From Sphingomonadaceae bacterium (lineage in GTDB: Bacteria; Pseudomonadota; Alphaproteobacteria; Sphingomonadales; Sphingomonadaceae): DNA of 9,516 nucleotides. The translations under genes were made by a program, and so were the position numbers. Where the stretch lies: contig JACFNY010000057.1 in assembly GCA_019454625.1 (NCBI GenBank), positions 1 to 9,516 on the forward strand. Reading direction: 5' to 3'. Below, piece by piece: positions 1-6,787 of this stretch. Position 1 is the first letter of the stretch; every line of letters begins with the position of its first letter. The notes under the pieces are model-generated. The model ran no database searches and was not told the DNA's origin. It saw only the letters and a program-made list of their open reading frames with translations.

Positions 1-597
1 GTCCGGCATCCAGTAGCTCGCCGAATAGCGGTGCACGTCGGAATCGAGGTTGGCGTAGTCCTCGTCGAAGCCGATGCCGTCGGTCATGTCGAGGAGCTGG
101 CGCAGCGTCGTGCCCGCGAAGGCGCTTGTCCCGAGTTCCGGCACCGCCTCGACGGTGGCGAGGTCCGCCGCGACCGCACCGTCCGCGATCAGCGTTTCCG
201 CGACCAGCCCGACGACCGACTTGGTGACGGAGAACAGGTGGTGAGGCGTCGCCGCCGTCATGCCGTTGCGGTAGGTCTCGTAGACGATGGCGCCCCGGTG
301 CAGCACGATCATCGCATCCGTGTAGGTGGATGCGACATAAGCCTCCCAGTCGAGCGTTTCGTCGTTTTCGTCCGCGAAGCGCAGCGTCGAAAGACCGGCC
401 GGACGTTCGGGAAGCGGCGCCGGCCTGTCCGCGCCCGCGAGCGGCACGGACGGCACCAGCCGCCGCGTGTGCTGGAACGCCCAGCGGTTGAACGGCCACG
501 TCCGCCAGTTGGCGCCGGTCACGCGGCGGTCCTCGGGAATATCCGCGTCGATGCCGAGCCCGGCCTCGCGCCAGTCGATCGGCGGCGGCAGCGTCAT
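1..597 (-). CDS. beta-lactamase-fold serine hydrolase (class C / NylB-like), C-terminus cut by window edge
   Basis: The reading frame runs from an ATG at 597 down to position 1 without a stop, so only the first 199 residues are present. Ser123-Val-Thr-Lys126 (context HLFSVTKSVVG) is the S-x-x-K catalytic motif of the serine beta-lactamase / penicillin-binding-protein superfamily. It is followed by LLDMTDGIGFDEDYAN around residues 168-183. This arrangement resembles 6-aminohexanoate-dimer hydrolase (NylB)-like members and esterase-type 'serine hydrolases' more than true AmpC enzymes. Tyr181 lies 58 residues after the nucleophile, which matches the Ser112/Tyr170 spacing I recall for NylB. No signal peptide is visible, which argues for a cytoplasmic hydrolase rather than a secreted beta-lactamase. 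The start lies 4 bases after the stop of the upstream flavodoxin-like gene and has no strong ribosome binding site, so translational coupling is likely. Substrate unknown. Confidence 0.85.
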   Translation of the reverse strand, partial: MTLPPPIDWREAGLGIDADIPEDRRVTGANWRTWPFNRWAFQHTRRLVPSVPLAGADRPAPLPERPAGLSTLRFADENDETLDWEAYVASTYTDAMIVLHRGAIVYETYRNGMTAATPHHLFSVTKSVVGLVAETLIADGAVAADLATVEAVPELGTSAFAGTTLRQLLDMTDGIGFDEDYANLDSDVHRYSASYWMPD

Positions 598-601
598 CGC
601 G

Positions 602-1180
602 TCAGGCGGCGTCCGCGCCCAGCTTTCGCATCAGCGCCAGCGCCCCGGTGCGGTTCCCGGCATTGCCCTCGACATTGCCGACCAGAGTCTCGCGGATCGG
701 CCCGATGCCGACGAAGCGCAGGATGTTGCTGCGCAGGCTCTTGAGACTGTGGGCGCGGTACACCCAGCGGTAGAACAGCGCGGGCATCCCCATCGTCACG
801 ACGACGCGCGCGGACTTGCCCTTCAGCAGGCCCCCGTGCGGTTTGCGCGGACCGGTGGGGAAGGCGAAGCCGGGCCGGAACACCTGCTCGAGGAACGCCT
901 TCAGCAGTGCGGGCACGTCGCCGAGCCACAGCGGGAACAGGATCACCAGATGATCGGCGCGGGCGATCATCGCCTGCGCGTCCCGGACGGCGGGAGAGGC
1001 CTCGCCCTCCTCCCAGTCGGCGCGCGTGCGCAGCACGGGAACGTCGAGCCCCGACAGCGCCAGCCGCTCGACGGCATGGCCCGCGCCCGCGGCGCTCTCC
1101 GCATAGGTATCGGCGAGCGCATGGCAGAAGCGCGCCGGATCGGGGTCCGGGTGCGCGTCGATGACGAGGATGCGCGCCAC
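602..1180 (-). CDS. flavodoxin-fold NAD(P)H:quinone oxidoreductase-like protein (KefF/MdaB type)
   Basis: 192 residues from a GTG at 1180. This start has GAGG five bases upstream and lies 7 bases after the sdaA stop. A longer TTG start at 1213 would overlap sdaA and is less likely. The protein opens with a Rossmann-like strand, ARILVIDAHPDPD (2-14), as in the Flavodoxin_2 family, where the following loop binds the FMN/FAD phosphate. FPLWLGDVPALLKAFLEQVF (82-101) is the family's flavin-contacting signature. TMGMPALFYRWVYRAH (129-144) and the SNILRFVGIGPIRETLVG stretch (151-168) are typical of KefF/MdaB-like quinone reductases. The expected role is two-electron reduction of quinones or other electrophiles in the cytoplasm, using NAD(P)H. 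No kefB/C antiporter is in view, so a KefF role is not supported. It sits in a tight operon between sdaA and a serine hydrolase. Confidence 0.88.
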   Translation of the reverse strand: MARILVIDAHPDPDPARFCHALADTYAESAAGAGHAVERLALSGLDVPVLRTRADWEEGEASPAVRDAQAMIARADHLVILFPLWLGDVPALLKAFLEQVFRPGFAFPTGPRKPHGGLLKGKSARVVVTMGMPALFYRWVYRAHSLKSLRSNILRFVGIGPIRETLVGNVEGNAGNRTGALALMRKLGADAA

Positions 1181-1187
1181 CCGCGCC

Positions 1188-2603
1188 TCAGCACTCGACG
1201 ACGTTGACGGCAAGCCCGCCGAGGCTGGTTTCCTTATACTGCGAGCGCATGTCCTCGCCCGTCTGCCGCATCGTCTCGATCACCGCGTCGAGGCTCACGA
1301 CATGCTGCCCGTCGCCGTGCAGCGCGAGGTACGCGGCGTTGATCGCCTTGATCGCGCCCATCGTGTTGCGCTCGATGCAGGGGATCTGCACGAGGCCGCC
1401 GATGGGGTCGCAGGTGAGACCGAGGTTGTGCTCCATGCCGATCTCGGCGGCGTTCTCGATCTGGCGGTTGCTGCCGCCGAGCGCAGCGACGAGGCCTCCT
1501 GCGGCCATCGAGCAGGCGACGCCCACCTCGCCCTGGCAGCCCATCTCGGCCGCCGAGATCGAGGCGCGCTTCTTGTAGAGGATGCCGATGGCGGCAGCGG
1601 TGGCGAGCAGTGTGCGGCTGCCCGCAGGCGTCGGCGCACCCGTGAACACCTCGTAATATTTGAGCACGGCGGGCAGCACGCCCGCGGCGCCGTTCGTCGG
1701 CGCGGTGACGACGCGGCTCCCGGCGGCGTTCTCCTCGTTCACCGCGAGCGCCCACAGGCTCACCCATTCGAACACGGTCGAGGGGTCGAGGCGCGGCCCG
1801 CGCGCGCTCAGCGCGCGCTGGATGTCGTTCGCGCGGCGCTTCACCTTGAGCCCGCCGGGAAGCACGCCGACCGATTGGCAGCCGCGCTCGATGCAGCCGA
1901 GCATCGCGGCGCGCACGCTGTCGAGGAAGCTCTCCGTCTCCTCGCGGCTGCGCCATGCGAGTTCGTTCTCCAGCAGCATGTCGCCGAACGAGAGGCCGGC
2001 CGCCTCGCCGAGCCGCAGCAGGTCGGCGGCGGATTCGAACGGATGCGGCAGGCGGATGTTGACGCGCGGCGCACTCTCGCCCTCGCGCAGGATCGCGCCG
2101 CCGCCGATCGAGAAATAGGTCGCCATCCACGTTTCGCCGCCTTCGTAATGCGCCTCGAAGCGCACGGCGTTCGGATGGCCGGGCAGGAACTCGCCCATGC
2201 GGAAGCGCAGGTGGTCGGCCTCGCGGAACTTCACCTTGCGCCCGCCCGCCAGCGGCAACCTGTCCTCGCCGCGGATCTGCGCGAGCATCGCCGGGGCGGC
2301 ATCGGGATCGAGACTCTCCGGCGTGTTCCCGGCAAGGCCGAGGATGATCGCGGTGTCGGTGGCGTGCCCGCGCCCGGTGAGCGCCAGCGAGCCGTAGACG
2401 TCGCAGGCGACCGCGCGCACCTTGCCGCGCTTCACCGCAGCCTCGGCGAAGGCGAGCGCCGCGCGCATCGGCCCCACCGTATGCGAGCTCGAAGGCCCGA
2501 TGCCAATCGTGAACACCTCGGTCACGCTGATCGGCCGCTCGGCCATCGCCTTGCGCGCGGCGCTCATCGTCGCCGTGCTCGCCACCGCCTGTTCGAGTGT
2601 CAT
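1188..2603 (-). CDS. sdaA: L-serine ammonia-lyase (L-serine dehydratase), [4Fe-4S] single-chain type
   Basis: Converts L-serine to pyruvate and ammonia with an oxygen-sensitive [4Fe-4S] cluster rather than PLP. Residues 25-50 (ISVTEVFTIGIGPSSSHTVG) open the N-terminal SDH_beta domain. The C-terminal SDH_alpha domain carries GCQGEVGVAC (355-364) and TCDPIGGLVQIPCIERN (397-413). Cys356, Cys398 and Cys409 have the 42- and 11-residue spacing of the cluster ligands that I recall for the Legionella enzyme (343/385/396). The chain ends in Cys471, 62 residues after the third ligand, as does that enzyme's C-terminal inhibitory Cys458. The chosen start, ATG 2603, has AGAGG just upstream and gives 471 residues. 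ATGs at 2567 and 2546 would give 459 or 452, closer to the usual family length of about 455. The frame also stays open to a TTG at 2663, which lacks a binding site. First gene of a likely operon with the two genes downstream. Confidence 0.96.
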   Translation of the reverse strand: MTLEQAVASTATMSAARKAMAERPISVTEVFTIGIGPSSSHTVGPMRAALAFAEAAVKRGKVRAVACDVYGSLALTGRGHATDTAIILGLAGNTPESLDPDAAPAMLAQIRGEDRLPLAGGRKVKFREADHLRFRMGEFLPGHPNAVRFEAHYEGGETWMATYFSIGGGAILREGESAPRVNIRLPHPFESAADLLRLGEAAGLSFGDMLLENELAWRSREETESFLDSVRAAMLGCIERGCQSVGVLPGGLKVKRRANDIQRALSARGPRLDPSTVFEWVSLWALAVNEENAAGSRVVTAPTNGAAGVLPAVLKYYEVFTGAPTPAGSRTLLATAAAIGILYKKRASISAAEMGCQGEVGVACSMAAGGLVAALGGSNRQIENAAEIGMEHNLGLTCDPIGGLVQIPCIERNTMGAIKAINAAYLALHGDGQHVVSLDAVIETMRQTGEDMRSQYKETSLGGLAVNVVEC

Positions 2604-2668
2604 GCGCCTCTCGGTCCCTCGTTCAACCCCAGCGTTCAGCCCCGGGGGCCCTTTTAGGCGCAAACGCG

Positions 2669-2696
2669 TCCGGCCGCTACCGGCGGCAGGGCCGGA
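2669..2696. repeat. 7-bp inverted repeat between acyl-CoA dehydrogenase and sdaA
   Basis: TCCGGCC (2669-2675) and GGCCGGA (2690-2696) are perfect inverted copies with a 14-base loop that contains a smaller internal stem. It starts four bases past the dehydrogenase stop codon, so it could slow or end that transcript. Read in the direction of the gene (minus), no T-run follows, so it is at best a weak terminator. The remaining sequence between the two genes (2604-2699) shows no convincing promoter to me. Confidence 0.3.
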
Positions 2697-2699
2697 TTT

Positions 2700-3857
2700 T
2701 CACGCTGTGGCAAGCGTGTCGCGCTTTATCTTCTTGGCGAGGGACCATTTGTGGACCTCGGTGGGGCCGTCATAGATGCGGAAGGCGCGGATTTCGCGGA
2801 ACACCTGCTCGACGATGGTGTCGCCCGACACGCCCATGCCGCCCATCACCTGCACGCAGCGATCGGCGACGCGCATCAGCGCCTCGGAGACGGCGACCTT
2901 CGTCATCGAGCTTTCCACCGTGCCGAGCGCGCCGGTGTCGAGCACGTCCGCGCACCAGTCGATCATCAGCTCGGCCTGCTTCAGGTCGATGAGGTTCTCG
3001 GCGAGCATGAAGCCGACGCCCTCATGGTCGACGAGCAGCTTTCCGAACGCCTGCCGCCTGCAGGCATAAGCGCTCGCGACCTCGTTGGCACGGATGCAGG
3101 CACCGAGCCAGCGCATACAATGGGAGAGGCGCGCGGGGGAGAGGCGCACCTGCGCGTATTTGAAGCCCTCGCCGCTTGCCCCGAGCATCTGGTCGGCGGG
3201 CACGCGCAGGTTGTCGATGGCGACGACGGCATGGCCGCCGGGCATCGAGGAATCGATCGTGTCGAGCACGCGCTCGATACGGATGGCAGGGTCGGGGAGG
3301 TCGACGAGGAACATGCAGGCGCCGTCCTCCGATTTCGCCATGACGATGCCGACCTTGGCGCCTTTCGCGCCGGTGATGAAGGCCTTGCGGCCGTTTATCA
3401 CCCAGTGGTTGCCGTCCTGCCGGCAGGTCGTCCGCATCATCGAGGGGTCGGAGCCCGCGCCGCCCTCGTCGGCCGGCTCGGTCATGAAGAACGCCGAGCG
3501 CGCCTCGCCCGAGACGAGAGGGCTGAGGAAACGCGCCTTCTGCTCGGGGCTGCCGACCTTGCCGAGCAGGTACATGTTGCCCTCGTCCGGCGCCATCGTG
3601 TTCACCGCGACGGGGCCCAGCGGCGACAGGCCGGACGCTTTCAGCACCGTCGCCGTGCCGCGCTGATCGAGGTGCGACCCGTCCGCGAAGATGTGCGGCG
3701 TCATCACGCCCGCCGCGCGCGCCTTCTCCCGAAGCTCGCGCACCAGATCCTCCGAAGGGCCGTGCGGCCCGAGGCGCGGATCGTGCTCGTAAGGCGCGAC
3801 CACCTCGCGGACGAACGCTTCGACGCGGGCGGCGATGGCGGCGGCGGTTTCGGACAT
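2700..3857 (-). CDS. acyl-CoA dehydrogenase family protein, ACAD10/11-like subgroup
   Basis: 385 residues, a typical length for the family. ATG 3857 is chosen because it follows GGGGA at a reasonable spacing; the upstream TTG at 3863 is not needed. The N-terminal helical domain (1-115) leads into the middle beta domain with FFMTEPADEGGAGSD (123-137) and WVINGRKAFITGA (152-164), which contact FAD and substrate. The C-terminal helical domain includes RRQAFGKLLVDHEGV (267-281) and VMGGMGVSGDTIVEQVFREIRAFRIYDGPTEVH (337-369). It should use FAD to introduce a double bond into an acyl-CoA and pass electrons to ETF. The catalytic Glu of the medium-chain enzyme, in its Y-E-G-T motif, is replaced by Asp363 in Y-D-G-P-T-E-V-H. 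To my knowledge this signature marks the ACAD10/ACAD11-like branch. No partner kinase, thioesterase or CoA ligase is nearby, so the substrate is unknown. Confidence 0.93.
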   Translation of the reverse strand: MSETAAAIAARVEAFVREVVAPYEHDPRLGPHGPSEDLVRELREKARAAGVMTPHIFADGSHLDQRGTATVLKASGLSPLGPVAVNTMAPDEGNMYLLGKVGSPEQKARFLSPLVSGEARSAFFMTEPADEGGAGSDPSMMRTTCRQDGNHWVINGRKAFITGAKGAKVGIVMAKSEDGACMFLVDLPDPAIRIERVLDTIDSSMPGGHAVVAIDNLRVPADQMLGASGEGFKYAQVRLSPARLSHCMRWLGACIRANEVASAYACRRQAFGKLLVDHEGVGFMLAENLIDLKQAELMIDWCADVLDTGALGTVESSMTKVAVSEALMRVADRCVQVMGGMGVSGDTIVEQVFREIRAFRIYDGPTEVHKWSLAKKIKRDTLATA

Positions 3858-3938
3858 CGGCAAATCCCCATTCTCTTTGCTTGGCCGGTTAGTCTGCTAA
3901 GCGAATGCGGCCTGCGAGGAAATGCCTGATCGTGCCCC

Positions 3939-4859
3939 CTAGCGCCGGCGGAGGATGTGCGGCGCCGCGAGCGGCCAGAGAATATTGACTGCGAGGCCCC
4001 CCATCACCAGCGTTGCCGCCAGCAGCTTCCAGCCCGGCAGCCCCTCGTTCAGCAGGATCGCCGACGACGCCATGCCGAACACGGGGACGAGCAGCGCGCT
4101 CGGTGTGATCGTCGCTGCCGGATGCCGCGCGAGCAGCCAGCCCCACGCGGCATAGCCGAACAGCGTGGTGCCGACCGATTGCCAGAGCACCGCCGCCCAT
4201 GTCGCCGTATCGGCCCGCGTCAGCGCCGCGCCGATCGACGCCGGGCCTTCGGACAGCAGCGAGCCGATGACGAGGGGCGGCACCGAGAACAGGCTCGACC
4301 AGACGACGAAGCCGAGCATGTCGGAAACGCCGCTCGTCCGCGCGACATGGTTGCCGATCGCCCAGCTCATCGCGGCGACGAGCACGAGGCCGAGGCCGAG
4401 CGGCGTCGTGCTGCCGTCCGTGTGGGCGAGGATCACGCCGATCCCGGCGGTCGCGAGCAGCAGCGCGGCGATCTGGAAGGGCCGCAGCCTCTCCCGCGCG
4501 AAATACATGGCGAGCCCGATCGTGAAGAACACCTGCGACTGCACGACGAGCGAGGCGAGCCCCGGCGAGATGTCGCTGCGCATCGCGATGTAGAGCAGGC
4601 CGAACTGCCCGAAGCCGATCAGCACGCCGTAGGCCGCGAGCGCCTGCCAGCGCACCGCGGGGCGGCGGATGAAGAGCGCCGCCGGCAGGAAAGCGAACGT
4701 GAAGCGCAGCGCCGCGAACAGCAGCGGCGGCAGGTCGTCGAGCGCGACCCGGATCACCACGAAGTTCGTGCCCCACACCGCGACGACCGCCAGCGCCAGC
4801 AGCAGGTGGAGCGGCGGCACGCGGCCGGACGCGGCTGATGGAGATTCGGCGGCGCTCAT
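3939..4859 (-). CDS. eamA: EamA-type DMT-family exporter, O-acetylserine/cysteine exporter-like
   Basis: 306 residues, with ten predicted membrane segments in two repeated EamA halves of five helices. The first half starts LLLALAVVAVWGTNFVVIRVALDDLPPLLFAALRF (19-53). The second half starts around residue 153 (LGLGLVLVAAMSWAIGNHVAR). Residue patterns such as VWGTNFVVI, PPLLFAALRF, GLASLVVQSQVFFTI and LLVPVFGMASSAILLNE closely follow my memory of E. coli EamA (YdeD), which exports O-acetylserine and cysteine. ATG 4859 is preceded by AGAGGG four bases upstream, a good ribosome binding site. The gene is probably transcribed on its own. Its position two genes from sdaA fits a role in serine/cysteine overflow, but substrate assignment in this superfamily from sequence alone is uncertain; another amino-acid or metabolite export role is possible. 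Confidence 0.88.
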   Translation of the reverse strand: MSAAESPSAASGRVPPLHLLLALAVVAVWGTNFVVIRVALDDLPPLLFAALRFTFAFLPAALFIRRPAVRWQALAAYGVLIGFGQFGLLYIAMRSDISPGLASLVVQSQVFFTIGLAMYFARERLRPFQIAALLLATAGIGVILAHTDGSTTPLGLGLVLVAAMSWAIGNHVARTSGVSDMLGFVVWSSLFSVPPLVIGSLLSEGPASIGAALTRADTATWAAVLWQSVGTTLFGYAAWGWLLARHPAATITPSALLVPVFGMASSAILLNEGLPGWKLLAATLVMGGLAVNILWPLAAPHILRRR

Positions 4860-4866
4860 GAAGCCC

Positions 4867-4895
4867 TCTATACGGAGACGGTGCCTGGCTGACAG
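4867..4895 (-). promoter_or_regulatory. possible sigma70-type promoter for eamA
   Basis: On the minus strand CTGTCA (4895-4890) and TATAGA (4872-4867) are separated by 17 bases, each matching the consensus at four of six positions. If used, transcription would start at about 4860, only a base or so ahead of the ATG at 4859, giving a leaderless message. The good ribosome binding site overlaps the proposed -10 box, so the prediction is weak. The rest of 4860-4959 holds only short hairpins without T-runs. Confidence 0.22.
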
Positions 4896-4959
4896 GCCCC
4901 GGCGAATGCACGACAGGCCTGCACGCCGAGCATGGCGTCTTTAGCCCCGGATCGGAGAA

Positions 4960-5036
<77 letters not shown>

Positions 5037-5106
5037 CGGTTGCCGTTTCGGCGGGCACGCTTAACAAAGCGCGGGCGTGCAGGCCAGCGGGAAAAGCGCG
5101 AGCGGT

Positions 5107-5505
5107 CTATTCGCCCTTGATCGGCGTGTGGGGCACGAACGTGCCGAGCCCGCAGCTGGCGCCGAGCCGTGGGCCGCCGCCCTGCTGCACCACCGTGATG
5201 ATGTCGGTCGAGCAGAGCTGCGACAGCGACGTCGCGTAGGTGAAGACTTCCTCGAAGCCGAGCGAGGGGCACGGGTGCGGCAGCGTGTTCCGAAGGACAC
5301 GGCCGTCGCGCATGTGGAAGTCGATGGTCGAATCGTCGACGACCTTCGTGTTCCTGATCGCGGCGAGGCCGACGCAGCGTTCTCCGCTCGCGGCCTCCGG
5401 CGCAGGCGCTGCGGCGGGTTCCACGGGGGGCTCGGGCGCCGAGCAGGCAGCGAGCGCCAGCGCTGCGGCGAGCGCGGCGCTGAGGGAAGGTCTGGACAGT
5501 GTCAT
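5107..5505 (-). CDS. DUF6491-family small lipoprotein
   Basis: 132 residues from ATG 5505; GGAG lies eight bases upstream. The frame extends further upstream to 5550, but the ATG at 5505 starts exactly at the signal peptide. Residues 1-20 form a lipoprotein signal ending L18-A-A-C21 (lipobox), with Ser at +2, suggesting the outer membrane. A low-complexity Pro/Ala/Glu linker (23-40) follows. The conserved domain (44-125) contains [20 protein letters not shown], the RNTLPHPCP turn, [14 protein letters not shown] and [11 protein letters not shown]. It matches my memory of DUF6491, a family of unknown function common in Sphingomonadales and Caulobacterales. Four cysteines beyond the lipidated one (44, 79, 98, 118) could form two periplasmic disulfides. 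It is separated by 150 bp from nth and probably has its own promoter. Confidence 0.9.
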   Translation of the reverse strand: MTLSRPSLSAALAAALALAACSAPEPPVEPAAAPAPEAASGERCVGLAAIRNTKVVDDSTIDFHMRDGRVLRNTLPHPCPSLGFEEVFTYATSLSQLCSTDIITVVQQGGGPRLGASCGLGTFVPHTPIKGE

Positions 5506-5531
5506 GGGGAAGTCTCCGCGCAGGGTGACTT

Positions 5532-5569
5532 GCCGGACCGCCCCCCACAAGGCGGGTTCGCGGTCCGGC
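5532..5569. repeat. 10-bp perfect inverted repeat in the leader of the DUF6491 gene
   Basis: GCCGGACCGC (5532-5541) and GCGGTCCGGC (5560-5569) pair perfectly around an 18-base loop that is itself rich in C and G runs. It lies 27-64 bases ahead of the lipoprotein start, and no T-run follows in the minus direction. It is therefore more likely a leader hairpin than a classical terminator, though it could also end nth transcripts arriving from 5656. Confidence 0.7.
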
Positions 5570-5597
5570 GGTACGCAAACGCTACAATGTCACGATG

Positions 5598-5636
5598 TGA
5601 ACCGTTCATAGCGCCTGCATCTGAACGCGAAGTGAA
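5598..5636. promoter_or_regulatory. cluster of TGAAC motifs, candidate operator/promoter for the DUF6491 gene
   Basis: TGAACCGTTCA (5598-5608) is an 11-bp palindrome. A further TGAAC lies at 5622-5626 and TGAA at 5633-5636. The starts of the same-direction copies are 24 and 11 bases apart, close to two turns and one turn of the helix, so a protein could bind them on one face. The cluster is in the only sizeable gap upstream of the lipoprotein gene, about 100 bases ahead of its start codon. I cannot name the regulator. The pattern does not fit the GGAAC-CGTT layout of EcfG promoters. Confidence 0.4.
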
Positions 5637-5655
5637 TCGCGCATTGCCGTCATGC

Positions 5656-6291
5656 TCATGCCGCCGTCTTCGCCTCGTATTCGCATTCGTTCACCACCGG
5701 GCAGCGCCAGCATTCGGGTCTGCGGGCCTTGCAGATGTGGCGGCCGAGCAGGATCAGCCAGTGGTGCGCGTGGCGGCGGTAGGGCTTCGGAATCGCCTTC
5801 TCCAGCTTCAGCTCGACGGCGAGCGGCGTCTTGCCCGGCGCGAGGCCGGTACGGTTGGAGACGCGGAAGACGTGCGTGTCGACCGCGAAGGTCTCCTCTC
5901 CGAAGGCGACGTTGAGCACCACGTTGGCGGTCTTGCGGCCGACGCCGGGCAGCGCCTCCAGGCTCGCCCGGTCGTGAGGAACCCTGCCGCCATGCTTTTC
6001 GAGCAGGATCCCGGAAAGCGCGATCACGTTCGCGGCCTTGGCGTTGTAGAGGCCGATCGTCCTGATGTGCTGCTTGAGGCCCGCCTCGCCGAGCGCGACC
6101 ATCGCGGCCGGGTCCCGGACCTGCTGAAACAACGCCTTCGTCGCCTTGTTGACGCCCGCGTCGGTCGCCTGCGCGGAAAGCACCACGGCGACGAGCAGCG
6201 TGTAGTCGTTCACATAGTCGAGCTCGGTTTCGGGCGCGGGGTTCGCTTCGGCGAGATGGTCGAAAAATCGCTTGATCGTCTGCGGCTTCAT
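5656..6291 (-). CDS. nth: endonuclease III, DNA glycosylase/AP lyase
   Basis: 211 residues, the same length as E. coli Nth, from ATG 6291 with GGGGA just upstream. A longer open frame to 6510 is read-through into the neighbouring region and has no family similarity. The helix-hairpin-helix LEALPGVGRKTANVVL (111-126) contains the Schiff-base lysine Lys120, and AVDTHVFRV (136-144) contains catalytic Asp138. The C-terminal [4Fe-4S] motif C-x6-C-x2-C-x5-C uses Cys187, 194, 197 and 203. All of these positions coincide with the E. coli numbering. It removes oxidised pyrimidines and cleaves the abasic site in base-excision repair. It is transcribed divergently from the DUF2244 gene, with 49 bases between the start codons. 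Confidence 0.98.
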   Translation of the reverse strand: MKPQTIKRFFDHLAEANPAPETELDYVNDYTLLVAVVLSAQATDAGVNKATKALFQQVRDPAAMVALGEAGLKQHIRTIGLYNAKAANVIALSGILLEKHGGRVPHDRASLEALPGVGRKTANVVLNVAFGEETFAVDTHVFRVSNRTGLAPGKTPLAVELKLEKAIPKPYRRHAHHWLILLGRHICKARRPECWRCPVVNECEYEAKTAA

Positions 6292-6340
6292 GCTTCCCCG
6301 CCTACCGCACCCGCCTGCGTATTGGTAGAGTGGAAGCCCC

Positions 6341-6787
6341 ATGACGACGCTCGACCTGAAGCTGATGCCCCCGCCGCCGCTCGGCGCGCGCCCGGCGCTG
6401 TGGATCGTCGGCGGCACCGGGCTCGTCATGCTGCTCGCCTCGGCGCGCTTCATCGCGCTCGGCGCGTGGCCGATCCTGCCGTTCGTGGTCATCGACCTCG
6501 CGCTGCTCATCTGGGCGTTCCGCGCGGCGGCGCGTGCCTCCCGCGCTTACGAGCGTGTGCGGCTCGATGCTTCGGGGCTGCTCTACAGCCGTGTCGCGGC
6601 GGACGGCAGCGCGCGCGAGTTCCGGCTGGAGCCGCTGTTCACCCGTGTCGAGCTTGAAGCGCTGAGCCCGCCCGAAAACCGGCTCTGGCTCGGCGAGCGC
6701 GGCCGCCGGCTTCTCGTCGGCCGCTTCCTCAGTCCCCGCGAACGGCAGGAGGTCTATGCCGTGCTGAAACGCGCGCTGGCCCGCTAA
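6341..6787 (+). CDS. DUF2244 family membrane protein
   Basis: 148 residues; ATG 6341 has GGAAG upstream. Two membrane helices lie at about residues 18-40 and 43-64, separated by the short turn containing GAWPILPF, and are followed by a charged cytoplasmic half with alternating beta-strand pattern (70-140). The motifs GAWPILPFVVIDLALLIWAFR, ARASRAYERVRLD, EFRLEP and VGRFLSPRERQEVYAVLKRAL fit DUF2244, an alphaproteobacterial family of unknown function. From memory the family is often encoded near nth or cytochrome oxidase genes. The stop codon TAA (6785-6787) lies inside the left edge of a palindromic repeat that separates this gene from the convergent dapB. Confidence 0.88.
   Translation: MTTLDLKLMPPPPLGARPALWIVGGTGLVMLLASARFIALGAWPILPFVVIDLALLIWAFRAAARASRAYERVRLDASGLLYSRVAADGSAREFRLEPLFTRVELEALSPPENRLWLGERGRRLLVGRFLSPRERQEVYAVLKRALAR

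Noticed and set aside
1161..2657. 498-codon plus-strand open frame opposite sdaA
   Set aside because: Mirror of the sdaA codon pattern; composition is that of an antisense frame and no domain is recognisable.
2669..2700. Plus-strand hairpin followed by TTTT, resembling an intrinsic terminator
   Set aside because: No plus-strand gene lies upstream; the T-run overlaps the end of the minus-strand dehydrogenase gene and is only four bases.
2751..3929. Long open frame of 392 codons on the plus strand opposite the acyl-CoA dehydrogenase
   Set aside because: It is an antisense shadow of a well-supported gene in GC-rich DNA; its translation is rich in Arg/Ala/His with no family motif.
3923..3932. 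GCCTGATCGT near the eamA stop, matching ten bases of the palindromic repeat on the minus strand
   Set aside because: No inverted partner or further similarity is present around it, so it cannot be called a repeat remnant.
5055..5080. Short inverted repeats between the DUF6491 gene and tRNA-Arg
   Set aside because: Competing 5-6 bp stems without a T-run; not convincing as a terminator or tRNA promoter element.
5077..6657. 526-codon plus-strand open frame spanning DUF6491, nth and part of DUF2244
   Set aside because: It crosses three supported genes and their spacers and has low-complexity composition without motifs.
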